Assembly: GCA_046565505.1 (NCBI GenBank)
Contig: JBKHYJ010000110.1
Location: 1 to 48,479, forward strand
Direction: 5' to 3'
Source of the DNA: JBKHYJ01 sp046565505
Lineage (GTDB): Bacteria; Acidobacteriota; Blastocatellia; UBA7656
DNA length: 48,479 nt
This document shows, piece by piece, positions 39,780-48,479 of this stretch. Numbering within the stretch: the stretch's first letter is position 1; each line of letters opens with the position of its first letter. Below the pieces are notes generated by a model. That model did not search any database and was not told the origin of the DNA. It saw only the letters and a program-made list of their open reading frames with translations. The position numbers were made by a program, and so were the translations under genes.

Positions 39780-42372
39780 AGAACGGGTTTCCGTTCTTAC
39801 CCCGCTTCTTCTTATCGTCCTTGCCGGTGCTGTATGGGTCGCCCGGCCTCGCGACGGGCGGCCTCAAGGGCGGCGGGGAATCGAAACCCGGGCGCTGTCT
39901 TTCGTCCCGCCCGGACTTGGGAGGTTTGCCGGTTTCGATTCGCGGGGGGGAGCCGGCATCCGGCTCACTCATTTTCGGAACAGGCCGCGCGCCCGGCTCT
40001 TTGGGGCTTTCGTCTTCCTGGGCGGCGTCCTTAGCCTTAACGGAGGTCTCGTCATTCGTCAGGCCCTTCGTTTCCGCCTCGTCGGCTTGCGCCCTGACTA
40101 TCTTGCGCTGGACCTCGGCTCGCTTCGCGACTATTTCTTTGTCGGGCGCAGGGGGCTTCTGGAATTTGTCATTCGGCTTGTCCTTGAGGAACTTCTCCAT
40201 GAACTGTATCCACATCGGGAGGGCCGCGACCGACCCAGCCTCTTTGTTTCCCAGCGTCTTCTTAAGCCCTGGGTAGCCTATCCACACGCCCGCCGTATAA
40301 GAAGGCGTGTAGCCTATGAACCAGGCGTCCGTGAAATCATTCACGGTCCCCGTCTTGCCGCAGATCATCCTCTTGGACAGCTCTTTGTTGCTCATGATAG
40401 ACCCGGCCGTGCCGCCCGTGACCACCCCGCGCATCATGTCTTGCATCTGTGAAGCGACGTAAGGAGAGATGACTTTTGCCGGCTCGGGCTTCCACTCCAT
40501 CTTCACGTCGCCATCGGCGTCGGTCACCCGCTGAATCAGGTGAGGCTTTACGCGCATGCCCATGTTCGAGAACGCCGAGTACGCGCTCACCATATCGATC
40601 AGCGGCTCTTCGGTAGCGCCCAGGGCCGACGGCAGCACGCGCTTCATCGGGTTGGGGAGTCCGAATCGCTTTACCATCTCCGCGCCCTTGTCCACGCCCA
40701 CTATCGAAAGCAGCCGCACGGCGACTACGTTGAGCGACTGCTGGAGCGCGGACCTTAGCGGCAGCATGCCGCCGCCGGCCGAGCCATCATAGTTGGACGG
40801 GGACCAGCCCGTCACGGGGTCCGTGAACGCCCCGGCGCTGATGACAGTGTCGGGGGTGAAGCCTTCCTCAATCGCGGCGGCGTAAATGAACGGCTTGAAG
40901 GTAGACCCGGTCTGCCGCTCGGCCTGCGTGGCGTTATTAAACTTGCGCGTGGAAAAATCGTACCCGCCGACCATGGCTTTCACCTCGCCCGTCTTCGACT
41001 CTATACAAACGAGCGAGCCATCGACGGACGGCAGCTGGTCGAGATTTACTTCCAGGGTATTCTTGTCATTGTCGGCCTTAGTGACTTTGAATACGGCCAG
41101 GTCGCCCTTCTTGAACAGCTTCGACGGCGCGCCACCCGCCCACTTGGTGTTGGCCTCCGTCACGATGGCTTTATAATCGCCGAACCTCACCTCCGCATTT
41201 GCCGGGCTCACGTTCGCAACCAGCCCATAGATGTATTCGCCCGGCACGTAATCACCCAGCCAGTCCGGGTGGTTGTAGTGCGAGAGGTCTGTGGCTAGCT
41301 TCTGATCGAGGACGTTTGTGAGCTTCCCGCGCCACTTCTTCCCGTGGCGGTCCTCGTAAGCATGCAGGCCCCTGCGGACGGCGCGCACGGCCTCGCGCTG
41401 TGCGGCGGCGTCAATAGTCGTGTAGATATTCATGCCCCCGGTCTGCGTCTGGTACGTGCCGAAGGTCTCTTCGGACTCTTGCCGCACCTCCTCGACGAAG
41501 TAGCCGTAGATTGAATTATTGTTGCTCTGTTGGGGGTTCAGATTGAGGTTGATGCGGGTCTGCCGCGCGCGGTTATACTCGTCGTCCGTTATGTAGCCTT
41601 CCTCGTGCATGCGGTAGAGCACTATGTTGCGCCGTTCGAGCGCGGCCCTCTCGTCGCGCGTAGGCGAATAGTAGCTGGGCGCCTTCGGCAAACCCGCGAG
41701 CAACGCGCACTCGTCGAGCGTGAGGTCCTTGAGCGATTTCGAGAAGTAATACTGCGCGCCCGCCTCGAACCCATAAGCGCCGCCGCCGAGGAAGATCTGG
41801 TTGCAGTACATCTCCATTATCTGCTCTTTCGTAAAATACCGCTCGATCTGTAGCGACAGCAGGACCTCTTTGATCTTCCTCGTGTAGGTCTTCTCCGGCG
41901 ATAAAAATAGCGCGCGAGCGAGCTGCTGTGTGAGCGTCGAGCCGCCCTCCGCTTTGCGGCCCTTGACGACGTTCTTAAAGGCGGAAGTGACGATGCGGAT
42001 AGGGTCTATGCCTATGTGCTGGAAGAACCTGTCGTCCTCGATAGCGAATATGGCGCTCTTCATCCGCTCAGGTATCTGCTCATAAGAGACCGGAATCCGC
42101 CGCTCAAGCGAGAACTCGCCCACGACCGTCTTGCCGTCATCGGCGACGACGCGCGTGACGAGGTTCGGGCGGTAATTAGCCAGCCCCGCGACCTCCTGCG
42201 CTTCTTCCGTCATGCTGGCCTGGTAGGCGACCGTGGCGCCGAACATGAATCCGGCTATGACCGAAAGGGCGACCAGCGCCAGGAAGGTGTAGCGGCGGAA
42301 AAAGTCCTGCAACCAGGTGGGCGACAGGGCGAACTCACTTGTCCTGGCTCTTAAATCATTTAAAGACGGCAT
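39778..42372 (-). CDS. mrcA: Class A penicillin-binding protein (PBP1A)
   Basis: An 864-residue bifunctional peptidoglycan synthase. A single membrane anchor (FLALVALSVIAGFMFGATVAY) lies near residue 35. The glycosyltransferase domain has IEDDRFFQHIGID (catalytic Glu at about 112) and GGSTLTQQLARALFLSPEKT. An OB-like insert follows around 330-450. The transpeptidase domain has TGSTFKPFIYAAAIEEG (Ser of SxxK near 491), a SAFSN-type motif and GKTGTVNDFTDAWFIGYTP. The C-terminal 100 residues are Pro-, Lys- and Glu-rich and probably disordered. It polymerises and cross-links the cell wall on the outer face of the inner membrane. Confidence 0.95.
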   Translation of the reverse strand: MPSLNDLRARTSEFALSPTWLQDFFRRYTFLALVALSVIAGFMFGATVAYQASMTEEAQEVAGLANYRPNLVTRVVADDGKTVVGEFSLERRIPVSYEQIPERMKSAIFAIEDDRFFQHIGIDPIRIVTSAFKNVVKGRKAEGGSTLTQQLARALFLSPEKTYTRKIKEVLLSLQIERYFTKEQIMEMYCNQIFLGGGAYGFEAGAQYYFSKSLKDLTLDECALLAGLPKAPSYYSPTRDERAALERRNIVLYRMHEEGYITDDEYNRARQTRINLNLNPQQSNNNSIYGYFVEEVRQESEETFGTYQTQTGGMNIYTTIDAAAQREAVRAVRRGLHAYEDRHGKKWRGKLTNVLDQKLATDLSHYNHPDWLGDYVPGEYIYGLVANVSPANAEVRFGDYKAIVTEANTKWAGGAPSKLFKKGDLAVFKVTKADNDKNTLEVNLDQLPSVDGSLVCIESKTGEVKAMVGGYDFSTRKFNNATQAERQTGSTFKPFIYAAAIEEGFTPDTVISAGAFTDPVTGWSPSNYDGSAGGGMLPLRSALQQSLNVVAVRLLSIVGVDKGAEMVKRFGLPNPMKRVLPSALGATEEPLIDMVSAYSAFSNMGMRVKPHLIQRVTDADGDVKMEWKPEPAKVISPYVASQMQDMMRGVVTGGTAGSIMSNKELSKRMICGKTGTVNDFTDAWFIGYTPSYTAGVWIGYPGLKKTLGNKEAGSVAALPMWIQFMEKFLKDKPNDKFQKPPAPDKEIVAKRAEVQRKIVRAQADEAETKGLTNDETSVKAKDAAQEDESPKEPGARPVPKMSEPDAGSPPRIETGKPPKSGRDERQRPGFDSPPPLRPPVARPGDPYSTGKDDKKKRGKNGNPF

Positions 42373-42568
42373 AATGAACTCTCGCTTATGGCATGGTTGA
42401 TTTTGAGTGGGAGCTTTCTGCCCTCACTAAGAAGGTACAGCAGCGGCCCCGCTGTTGTAAAGCGACGCGCCTTTTGATGCGGGGTACCGGCGCGGGGTTG
42501 ACCGGGGGAAAACTTTATTCTTCGGGCTTTCGGAAATGCTCGTTCGCCGCCTGAGGGGGCCGGGCCGC

Positions 42569-43690
42569 CTATACGTCCGGCTCGTCCCGGACGGGGCCTG
42601 ATGATTCAAGCGTAGCGGCGGGGTATTCGTCGCGCCAGGAGGCGCTCCAGGAGCGGACTTCATCCCTGAGCAAGCCGAGCAGCGTCATGGTGACGGCGAG
42701 GATGACGGGCCCGAGGAACAGGCCGAGGAAGCCGAACACGGTCACGCCCCCAAAGACTGAAAAGAAGATCAGAAGCGTGTGCATCTGCACGCGACCGCTT
42801 ATCAAATAGGGCCTCAATATATTATCGACTGTTCCCACTATCCCCGCGCCCCACCCGACCAGGATGATTGCTTGGAGGTAGTGCCCCGTCGCCAACAGGT
42901 AGAACGCGGCCGGGACCCAGACGGCGGCGGTGCCGACGAGCGGAAGCAGGGCGAAGAACGCCCCGACGGCCCCCCACAGCACGGGCGAGGGGATGTCGAA
43001 AACCCAGAGCGCGACCCCGAGCAGCGCGCCCTGGACCGCCGCCACGACCAGGCCGCCGTAGACCGTGCCTACCACGGTGTTTTCGATGCCGCTGAAGAGT
43101 TTCTCGACCTGCTCGGAGCTGAGCGGCGTTATGGCGGCGACGCGGCGGCGCAGTGATTTGCCTTCGCGGAAAATGAAGAATAGCGTGAAGATCGCAATGG
43201 CCGTGTTGACGGCGAACGAAGTCACGCTGCCGAGAATGATCCCCACCTCATTGACCAGAAACGCGCTCAACTCTCGCAAACGGCCGAGCGCGGCCGCGCG
43301 GGCGTTGAATTGCGACACATCCACGTAGCGCCCGACCCATTGCAAGGGGCGTTCGAGCAGTTGGTCGACGTAGGCCCCCAGGCCCCCGCTCTCCGTGCTC
43401 TTCTGGTCGATCAAAGAGATCAGCCCCGTCACTTCATGGGTGATGGCGAGCAGTATCATCACCGCGGGAACTATGATTATCAGCGTGACGAGCAGCGTCG
43501 AAAGCAAGGCCGCGAGGCTCGGGCCGCGGACGACTCGCTGCATGCGGGAGTGCACGGGGAAGAATACGATTGCGATGACGAGGGCTGAAAGCAGCGGGCT
43601 GAGGAAGGGCTTGAATAACAGGTAGCAAAGGTATAAAGCGAATGCCGTCATCGAGAACAAAAAAATGAGCGTCATTCGCTTCTTGGTCAT
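42569..43690 (-). CDS. AI-2E family (PerM-like) membrane transporter
   Basis: A 373-residue integral membrane protein with about eight hydrophobic helices, including YLCYLLFKPFLSPLLSALV, SLAALLSTLLVTLIIIVPAV, ILGSVTSFAVNTAIAIFTLF, YGGLVVAAVQGALLGVALWV, LLPLVGTAAVWVPAAFYLL and FSVFGGVTVFGFLGLFLGPV. The GLFLGP motif and the PLVG segment are typical of the family. Characterised members export AI-2 or act as ion/proton antiporters; the substrate here is unknown. The gene ends near 42569, and the 196 bases to the PBP1A start show no gene. It is on the same strand as topA, 43 bases after its stop. Confidence 0.9.
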   Translation of the reverse strand: MTKKRMTLIFLFSMTAFALYLCYLLFKPFLSPLLSALVIAIVFFPVHSRMQRVVRGPSLAALLSTLLVTLIIIVPAVMILLAITHEVTGLISLIDQKSTESGGLGAYVDQLLERPLQWVGRYVDVSQFNARAAALGRLRELSAFLVNEVGIILGSVTSFAVNTAIAIFTLFFIFREGKSLRRRVAAITPLSSEQVEKLFSGIENTVVGTVYGGLVVAAVQGALLGVALWVFDIPSPVLWGAVGAFFALLPLVGTAAVWVPAAFYLLATGHYLQAIILVGWGAGIVGTVDNILRPYLISGRVQMHTLLIFFSVFGGVTVFGFLGLFLGPVILAVTMTLLGLLRDEVRSWSASWRDEYPAATLESSGPVRDEPDV

Positions 43691-43733
43691 AAGATGGGAC
43701 CGCCGCTTTCGGCGCGTCCCGCCCCTTTCAGAT

Positions 43734-46256
43734 TCATGCCGTCAGCCGCTTGCGCCTTTCTTCTTCGCCCGGCGGCTCCGACTCGGCCAGAGGTTCTTTA
43801 AACTTGCACCCTTCCGCGCGGCACTGCAAAGAGCGCGAGCCATCTTTGCTCACCTTCTCGACCAGGAACCTCGCGCCGCATTCCGGGCAGGGCTGCGGGA
43901 CGGGCTTATCCCAGAGCGCGAATTTGCACTTCGGGTAGTTAGAACAGCCGTAGAATACTCGCCCGCCTTTGCCCTTCTTGACGATGATGTCGCCGCCATC
44001 CTCCGGGCAGGTGACGCCGGTCGTCTCCTGCTTGATGTACTTGCACTCCGGGTAATTCGAGCAAGCGGTGAATGGGCCGAACCTGCCTTGCTTAACGACC
44101 ATGTGTTTGCCGCAATTCGGGCACATCTCCTCGAGGGCGACATCAGGCGCGGCGATCTTTCCGCCCTTCTGAATCTTCCTGGTCGTCTTGCAATCCGGGT
44201 AGCCCGTGCAGGCGAGGAACTGGCCGAATCGGCCGCGCTTCATCGCCATGGGGCGGCCGCAGTTATCGCAAATCTCTTCGGCGGCTTCGGCGTGCGCCTC
44301 CTTGCCCGCCTCGTCATGCGGCTTGGGGATGTCGCGCGTAGTCTTGCACTCGGGGTAATTCGTGCAGGCGAGGAATGTGCCGTAGCGGCCGAACTTCTTC
44401 GCCATAGGCGAGCCGCAGTTCTCGCACTTCTCGTCCGTGATAATCTCCTGGCGCTTCACGTCGCGCATGTGCTGCTTGGCCGATTCGAGGTCCTTGGTGA
44501 ACTTGCCGTAGAATTCCGCCAGCGTGTCCGTCCAGCGCATCTTCCCTTCTTCAATCTCGTCAAGCTCCTCTTCCATGTGCGCCGTGTACTGGACGTTGAA
44601 GAGGTCGTCGAAGCTTTCGACCAGAAGGTCGTTGACGATTATCCCGAGCTCCGTCGGGAAGAACCGCCCCTCCCTGCGCTCGGCGTATTCGCGGTCCTGT
44701 ATGACAGTCATTATGGAGGCGTAAGTCGAGGGCCGGCCGATACCCTTCTCTTCGAGCGCCTTGACGAGCGTCGCCTCGGTGAACCGCGGGGGCGGCTCCG
44801 TGAAATGCTGCTCGGGCGAGAGGGCGTTGAGCTTAAGGCGCTCGCCCTGTTCGACGGGCGGCAGCTTCCTGGACGCTTCGTCATCTTCCTCGTCTTTCTC
44901 GTCCTTGCCCTCCTCGTACACGGCCATGAAGCCGCTGAATTTGACGACGGAGCCGGTCGCCCGGAACAGGTATCGCTCGCCCGCCTTTATGTCTATCGTG
45001 GTCTGATCGAGTATCGCAGGCATCATCTGGGAAGCGACGAAACGCTGCCATATCAGCCTGTAAAGCGCATGCTCGTCTTTGCCGAGAAATGGCTTGACCG
45101 AATCGGGCGTGCGCAGGGCAGACGTAGGGCGGATCGCCTCGTGCGCGTCCTGGGCGCCTTTCTTCGAGCGGTATTGTATAGACTTCTCGGGCAGGTATTC
45201 GGCCCCGAACTGCGCGCCTATCAACTCCCGCGCCTCGGCGAGGGCCGAGTCCGCCACGCGCGTCGAGTCGGTCCGCATGTAGGTTATGAGGCCGACGGCC
45301 CCCTCCGCCCCGAGTTCTATCCCCTCGTAAAGTCGCTGGGCGAGCTGCATGGTCTTCTTCACGGGGAACCGCAGCTTGCGCGACGCCTCTTGCTGAAGCT
45401 TGGAGGTGATGAATGGCGGGACAGGGTTGCGCTTCTTTTCCTTCGTCGTCACCGCCGAGACGATGAATTGCTGGCGGCCGATGTCCTCGACAATATCTTT
45501 CGCTTGCTGCTCGTCACGGATGTGAATCTCGTTTTTCTTCACCCCATAATCGCCCGTTTCCGCGCCGGGCGAGGCGGGCGAGAAGTCGGAAGTCTTCACT
45601 GTCTTCTCGTCGATCTTTAACAGCCGCGCGTCGAAAGCGGGAGGGAGTTTCGCCGAGAGGTTAGCGGCGACGGTCCAGTACTCCGTAGAGACGAATGCCT
45701 GTATCTCGCGCTCGCGCTCGACGACGAGGCGCAGGGCGACAGACTGCACGCGCCCCGCGGATAACCCTCGCCGGACCTTGTCCCACAGCAGCGGGCTGAC
45801 CTGATAGCCCACGATCCGGTCGAGCAGGCGGCGGGCCTGCTGTGCGTTGACGAGGTTTTCGTCGATGTCCGTGGGGTGGTTGAATGAATCCTGGATGGCG
45901 TTCTTGGTTATCTCGTTGAAGAGCACGCGGCGGACGGTCTTGCGGTTCTTGCCGCGCCCTTCAAGCTCTTCCTTGATGTGCCACCCGATGGCTTCGCCTT
46001 CGCGGTCAGGGTCGGTCGCGACGTAGATCGTGTCAACGCCCTTCGCGGCCGATTTAAGCTCGCGGATAACCTTCTCTTTGCCCGGAATGACCTCGTAGGT
46101 CGGCTCGAAATCATTCTCGAAATCTATTCCTATCCCCTTCTTCGGGAGGTCTTTAACATGTCCTACGGAGGCCAATACCTTATAGTCTGAGCCGAGATAT
46201 TTATTGATGGTCTTTGCCTTTGAAGGCGACTCTACCACTACCAGTGCTTTTGTCAT
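43734..46256 (-). CDS. topA: DNA topoisomerase I
   Basis: An 840-residue type IA topoisomerase. An N-terminal TOPRIM domain (LVVVESPSKAKTINKYLG, ATDPDREGEAIGWHI) is followed by the catalytic Tyr in TYMRTDSTRVAD (about residue 326) and the long central core. The C-terminus holds five zinc-ribbon units: CENCG...CTNYPEC, CDNCG...CTGYPDC, CPNCG...CSNYPEC, CPEDGG...CSNYPKC and CPECG...CRAEGC. The fourth has lost the second Cys of its first pair. It relaxes negative supercoils behind RNA polymerase. The reverse strand carries a long open frame (43665-45620) that is a codon-bias shadow. Confidence 0.97.
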   Translation of the reverse strand: MTKALVVVESPSKAKTINKYLGSDYKVLASVGHVKDLPKKGIGIDFENDFEPTYEVIPGKEKVIRELKSAAKGVDTIYVATDPDREGEAIGWHIKEELEGRGKNRKTVRRVLFNEITKNAIQDSFNHPTDIDENLVNAQQARRLLDRIVGYQVSPLLWDKVRRGLSAGRVQSVALRLVVEREREIQAFVSTEYWTVAANLSAKLPPAFDARLLKIDEKTVKTSDFSPASPGAETGDYGVKKNEIHIRDEQQAKDIVEDIGRQQFIVSAVTTKEKKRNPVPPFITSKLQQEASRKLRFPVKKTMQLAQRLYEGIELGAEGAVGLITYMRTDSTRVADSALAEARELIGAQFGAEYLPEKSIQYRSKKGAQDAHEAIRPTSALRTPDSVKPFLGKDEHALYRLIWQRFVASQMMPAILDQTTIDIKAGERYLFRATGSVVKFSGFMAVYEEGKDEKDEEDDEASRKLPPVEQGERLKLNALSPEQHFTEPPPRFTEATLVKALEEKGIGRPSTYASIMTVIQDREYAERREGRFFPTELGIIVNDLLVESFDDLFNVQYTAHMEEELDEIEEGKMRWTDTLAEFYGKFTKDLESAKQHMRDVKRQEIITDEKCENCGSPMAKKFGRYGTFLACTNYPECKTTRDIPKPHDEAGKEAHAEAAEEICDNCGRPMAMKRGRFGQFLACTGYPDCKTTRKIQKGGKIAAPDVALEEMCPNCGKHMVVKQGRFGPFTACSNYPECKYIKQETTGVTCPEDGGDIIVKKGKGGRVFYGCSNYPKCKFALWDKPVPQPCPECGARFLVEKVSKDGSRSLQCRAEGCKFKEPLAESEPPGEEERRKRLTA

Positions 46257-46402
46257 AATTGCTAACCCATTCTACTTAGAACCAGCGGCCACAGGTACGT
46301 TTTTCACTTAACCACTAAACAATCCAATGTAACGTTCGCCATCGCGGCGTGTCAAGCTAGGGCAAAAGCGCGCGCGCCGCGGCCCGCGTGCGGTGCCGGA
46401 AG

Positions 46403-47548
46403 TTACAGCTTACGGACGAAGCTCTTGCCGGGCAGTTGCCTGACGCGGTCGGTCATTTCGAGCCTGAGCAAAGCGCCCATCAACTCCCCGGGGCTGAGCC
46501 CCGCGCGTGAAATCAACTCATCGATATGAATCGGGGCGTCCTCTTTGAGTAACGTGAGCAGCAGGCGCTCCGAATCCGACAACGCAACCTCGTCAATGCT
46601 CAACTGCTCGGCGCGTTTTTCAACCCGCTCCGACGCGAGGATCGAGGCTTTCGCCTCCGCGGGGAACTCCTCGACAACGTCGCGCCAGGACTGAACCAGC
46701 TTGCCGCCGTCTTTAATCAAGTGGTTAGGTCCGAAGCTCTTCGATGAAGTTATGTTTCCCGGGACGGCGAAGACCTCGCGCCCCTGCTCGTAAGCCATAC
46801 GAGCGGTGATTAGCGAGCCGCTGCGCTCGGCGCCCTCGACGACCAGGACCCCGAGCGAAATGCCGCTAATGACTCGGTTACGGAAGGGGAAATTTTGAGG
46901 CAAAGGGGGTGTGTCCAGGGGGAACTCCGTGACAAGCGCGCCCTGCTCGGTTATGCGGTCGGCGAGCCGCCTGTTTTCCTTCGGGTAGATCGTGTCCAGC
47001 CCCGTGCCCATCACTGCGACGGTCAGCCCGCCGCCTTCGAGCGCGCCCAGGTGCGCGGCCGAGTCAACCCCGCGCGCAAGCCCCGAGACGACCGTCACGC
47101 CGCGCTCGGAAAGCTCGCGCGATAGCATCTCCGCCACGTTGCGCCCGTAGGTCGAGCAGTGACGGGAGCCGACGATTGCCACGGCGGGCTGGGCGAGGGC
47201 GCGCGCCAGGTCGCCCCTCGCGTAAAGCACGATCGGCGGGTCATAGGTCTCGCGCAGCAGAGGCGGGTAACGCTCATCCTCCAGGGCAATGACCTCCCCG
47301 CTTATCCGGGCTACGTCTTCCAACTGTTGGCGCGCCCGCGCGCGAGGCTCAGGACTCTTGATAGCCTCTATGGCCTCGCGCTTGAGCCCGAAAGACTCCA
47401 GCGCGGCGCGGCCCGCTTCAAAGCATGCGGCGGGCGATCCGAATTCGTCGATCAGCATGGCCGCCGTGCGAGAGCCGACCCCCGTGACGAAGCTAAGCGC
47501 GACCCAATCAAGAATTGAGTTATCGGTCTGTAAGGACATGAGATTCAA
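46403..47548 (-). CDS. dprA: DNA-processing protein DprA
   Basis: A 381-residue recombination mediator loader. An N-terminal SAM-like region (about 10-70) is followed by the Rossmann-type core with AIVGSRHCSTYGRN, VVSGLARGVDSAAHLGAL, VMGTGLDTIYPKENR, PQNFPFRNRVISG, VEGAERSGSLITARMA and VFAVPGNI. A C-terminal winged-helix DML1-like domain is present (DAPIHIDELISRAGLSPGELMGALLRLEM). DprA protects incoming single-stranded DNA and loads RecA during natural transformation. It starts at ATG 47548 or ATG 47539. It is next to topA, a common pairing, and close to a comM/yifB-like gene. Confidence 0.95.
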   Translation of the reverse strand: MNLMSLQTDNSILDWVALSFVTGVGSRTAAMLIDEFGSPAACFEAGRAALESFGLKREAIEAIKSPEPRARARQQLEDVARISGEVIALEDERYPPLLRETYDPPIVLYARGDLARALAQPAVAIVGSRHCSTYGRNVAEMLSRELSERGVTVVSGLARGVDSAAHLGALEGGGLTVAVMGTGLDTIYPKENRRLADRITEQGALVTEFPLDTPPLPQNFPFRNRVISGISLGVLVVEGAERSGSLITARMAYEQGREVFAVPGNITSSKSFGPNHLIKDGGKLVQSWRDVVEEFPAEAKASILASERVEKRAEQLSIDEVALSDSERLLLTLLKEDAPIHIDELISRAGLSPGELMGALLRLEMTDRVRQLPGKSFVRKL

Positions 47549-47794
47549 TGGCGGCGCTGAATGGGGCCGCGGTCAAGATGGTTGAAAGCTGAGAAAGCAC
47601 GCGGGCGATTTTATCCTTTTTGAATCATTAGTCAAGCCGGTCGCGCGTCCCTGTCGTAGAAACACCCGCGCGCGACGCGGTGTGAGCCATCCCATTCATA
47701 TTTTCTGCGGCGCAATTGATGTTCAAATCCGGCAATTCATGGTAATCATAATGTCAGAGGGCTAGGTATCGATGCGCGGCGGGGCGGATGTCGT

Positions 47795-48040
47795 ATGGCA
47801 TTCAAGTATAAAGATTTTGTACTGACCGAGCTAATCCGACACGGCGTCATGCCGCGCGAAGATACTCTGCCAGAGACGGTCCATGAGTACGTCAACGACC
47901 TTTATCTTTACGAGATCCGCGCGCTCCGAAGAAAGATGAGGGCCGGCAAGATACCTAAACACGATTATGCGAATCACGTTAAGCAGTTGCGCCACAGGTA
48001 TCCGGTCCTATCACTGCCGGTCAGGTATTGGACCGAGTAA
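47795..48040 (+). CDS. Small conserved-looking hypothetical protein
   Basis: An 81-residue protein that I do not recognise. It is compact and mostly helical, with many Tyr, Arg and Lys residues (FKYKDFVLTELIRHG, EYVNDLYLYEIRALRRKMRAG, KQLRHRYPVLSLPVRYW). No signal peptide or membrane segment is present. A G-rich stretch (GGGGCGG) precedes the ATG by about 8 bases. It stands alone between the divergent dprA gene and the comM-like gene end. The even codon use and helical pattern make it a credible gene. Confidence 0.6.
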   Translation: MAFKYKDFVLTELIRHGVMPREDTLPETVHEYVNDLYLYEIRALRRKMRAGKIPKHDYANHVKQLRHRYPVLSLPVRYWTE

Positions 48041-48362
48041 GATTCGGCCATTAAATTTGGGCGGGGCGATGAAGCAGCGCCCTGGCACTCTGATAGGCAA
48101 GGCGCTTGGGCCGCTCAATAGCGGCGCGGGGGAAATACTCGTATTGCTCAGTTCGCAGTAACTCTATAGGGCGACCGCTGAAGAAATGTCCCTGCTCGGC
48201 TTTAACTTATTGGCACCCGATAGTGAGCTTGCATTCGTGGACTACTATCGCACTGTATGACTATGCCCGTTCGCCTGGAATCTCCGTCGTAGCCGCAGCC
48301 GTCTTTTCTAATCGCAACCGGACTTCGGGCGCGACGGCGGGCCGGGCTATGTCGCCGGCCAA

Positions 48363-48479
48363 TCAAGCCCAGAAGTCCCTGTCGAGCGTGCGGTACTGGA
48401 TCGCCTCGCTGACGTGCCCCGGCCCTACCTCCTCCTCCCCTCCCAGGTCCGCCAGCGTCCTGCTCACCTTCAGTATCCG
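48363..48479 (-). CDS. comM: ComM/YifB-family AAA ATPase, C-terminus only
   Basis: The last 38 codons of a gene that continues beyond the right edge. The peptide RILKVSRTLADLGG, then HVSEAIQYRTLDRDFW and stop, matches the very conserved end of Mg-chelatase-like ComM/YifB proteins. ComM is a helicase that extends branch migration during natural transformation. Its position near dprA supports the call. The stop is at 48363; the 322 bases between it and the small hypothetical protein show nothing I can name. Confidence 0.8.
   Translation of the reverse strand, partial: RILKVSRTLADLGGEEEVGPGHVSEAIQYRTLDRDFWA

Noticed and set aside
43665..45620. 651-codon open frame on plus
   Set aside because: It lies entirely opposite topA and the start of the AI-2E gene. 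It is rich in Leu, Arg and Val with no domain, which is typical of reverse-strand frames in GC-rich genes.

Overview
The window is about 48 kb of GC-rich bacterial chromosome interrupted by one AT-richer integrated element of about 10.5 kb. The gene style suggests Acidobacteriota, probably class Blastocatellia: an NtrC-type regulator with an NtrY-like kinase behind a MacB-type ABC transporter, a bacterial Rad52-type protein, an AarF/UbiB kinase, HEAT-repeat proteins, and ECF sigma factors with RskA/ChrR-like anti-sigma factors. This is inferred from gene content only, because no rRNA is present. TTG and GTG starts are frequent.

Layout. 1-5.9 kb: end of an ABC ATPase gene, a sigma-54 response regulator and histidine kinase pair, a metallophosphoesterase and an M14 carboxypeptidase-like protein. 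5.9-7.7 kb (minus): a basic Cys-rich protein of unknown role behind a Rad52-family gene, with a 12-bp hairpin between them. 8.0-10.2 kb: an ECF sigma factor followed by two different anti-sigma factors. 10.3-14.7 kb: an MsbA-like ABC exporter, a small secreted eight-Cys protein, Mug DNA glycosylase and a secreted trypsin-like protease.

15.15-25.65 kb: an integrative element inserted in the tRNA-Cys gene, bounded by a perfect 47-bp direct repeat that covers the anticodon-to-3'-end half of the tRNA. It has a divergent control region. On plus lie a Cro/C1-like repressor, a tyrosine integrase and an Apea-like HEPN protein. On minus lie an AlpA/Xis-like HTH protein, a lambda-O-like replication initiator with five 19-bp dyad iterons inside its own coding sequence, an HGGKS-motif (terminase-small-subunit-like) protein, a hypothetical protein and a zincin-like protein. 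A TOPRIM-like protein and a Uma2-family protein lie near the left end. Six copies of a short palindrome (TTACC, tetraloop GTCC or GGAC, GGTAA) occur in its intergenic spaces, mostly just after stop codons. No capsid, tail or conjugation genes are visible. The arrangement resembles a phage satellite (PICI-like) carrying defence-type cargo, and I regard it as the most interesting part of the window.

25.6-48.5 kb: tRNA-Cys and tRNA-Gly from one strong promoter, then core genes: rimI-like, tsaB, 6-phosphofructokinase, mutS, two glycosyltransferases, prepilin peptidase, gamma-glutamyltransferase, tyrS, an AarF/UbiB kinase, a HEAT-repeat protein, PBP1A, an AI-2E-family permease, topA, dprA, a small hypothetical protein and the 3' end of a comM/yifB-like gene. 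Several relate to DNA maintenance, DNA uptake or cell-envelope building.
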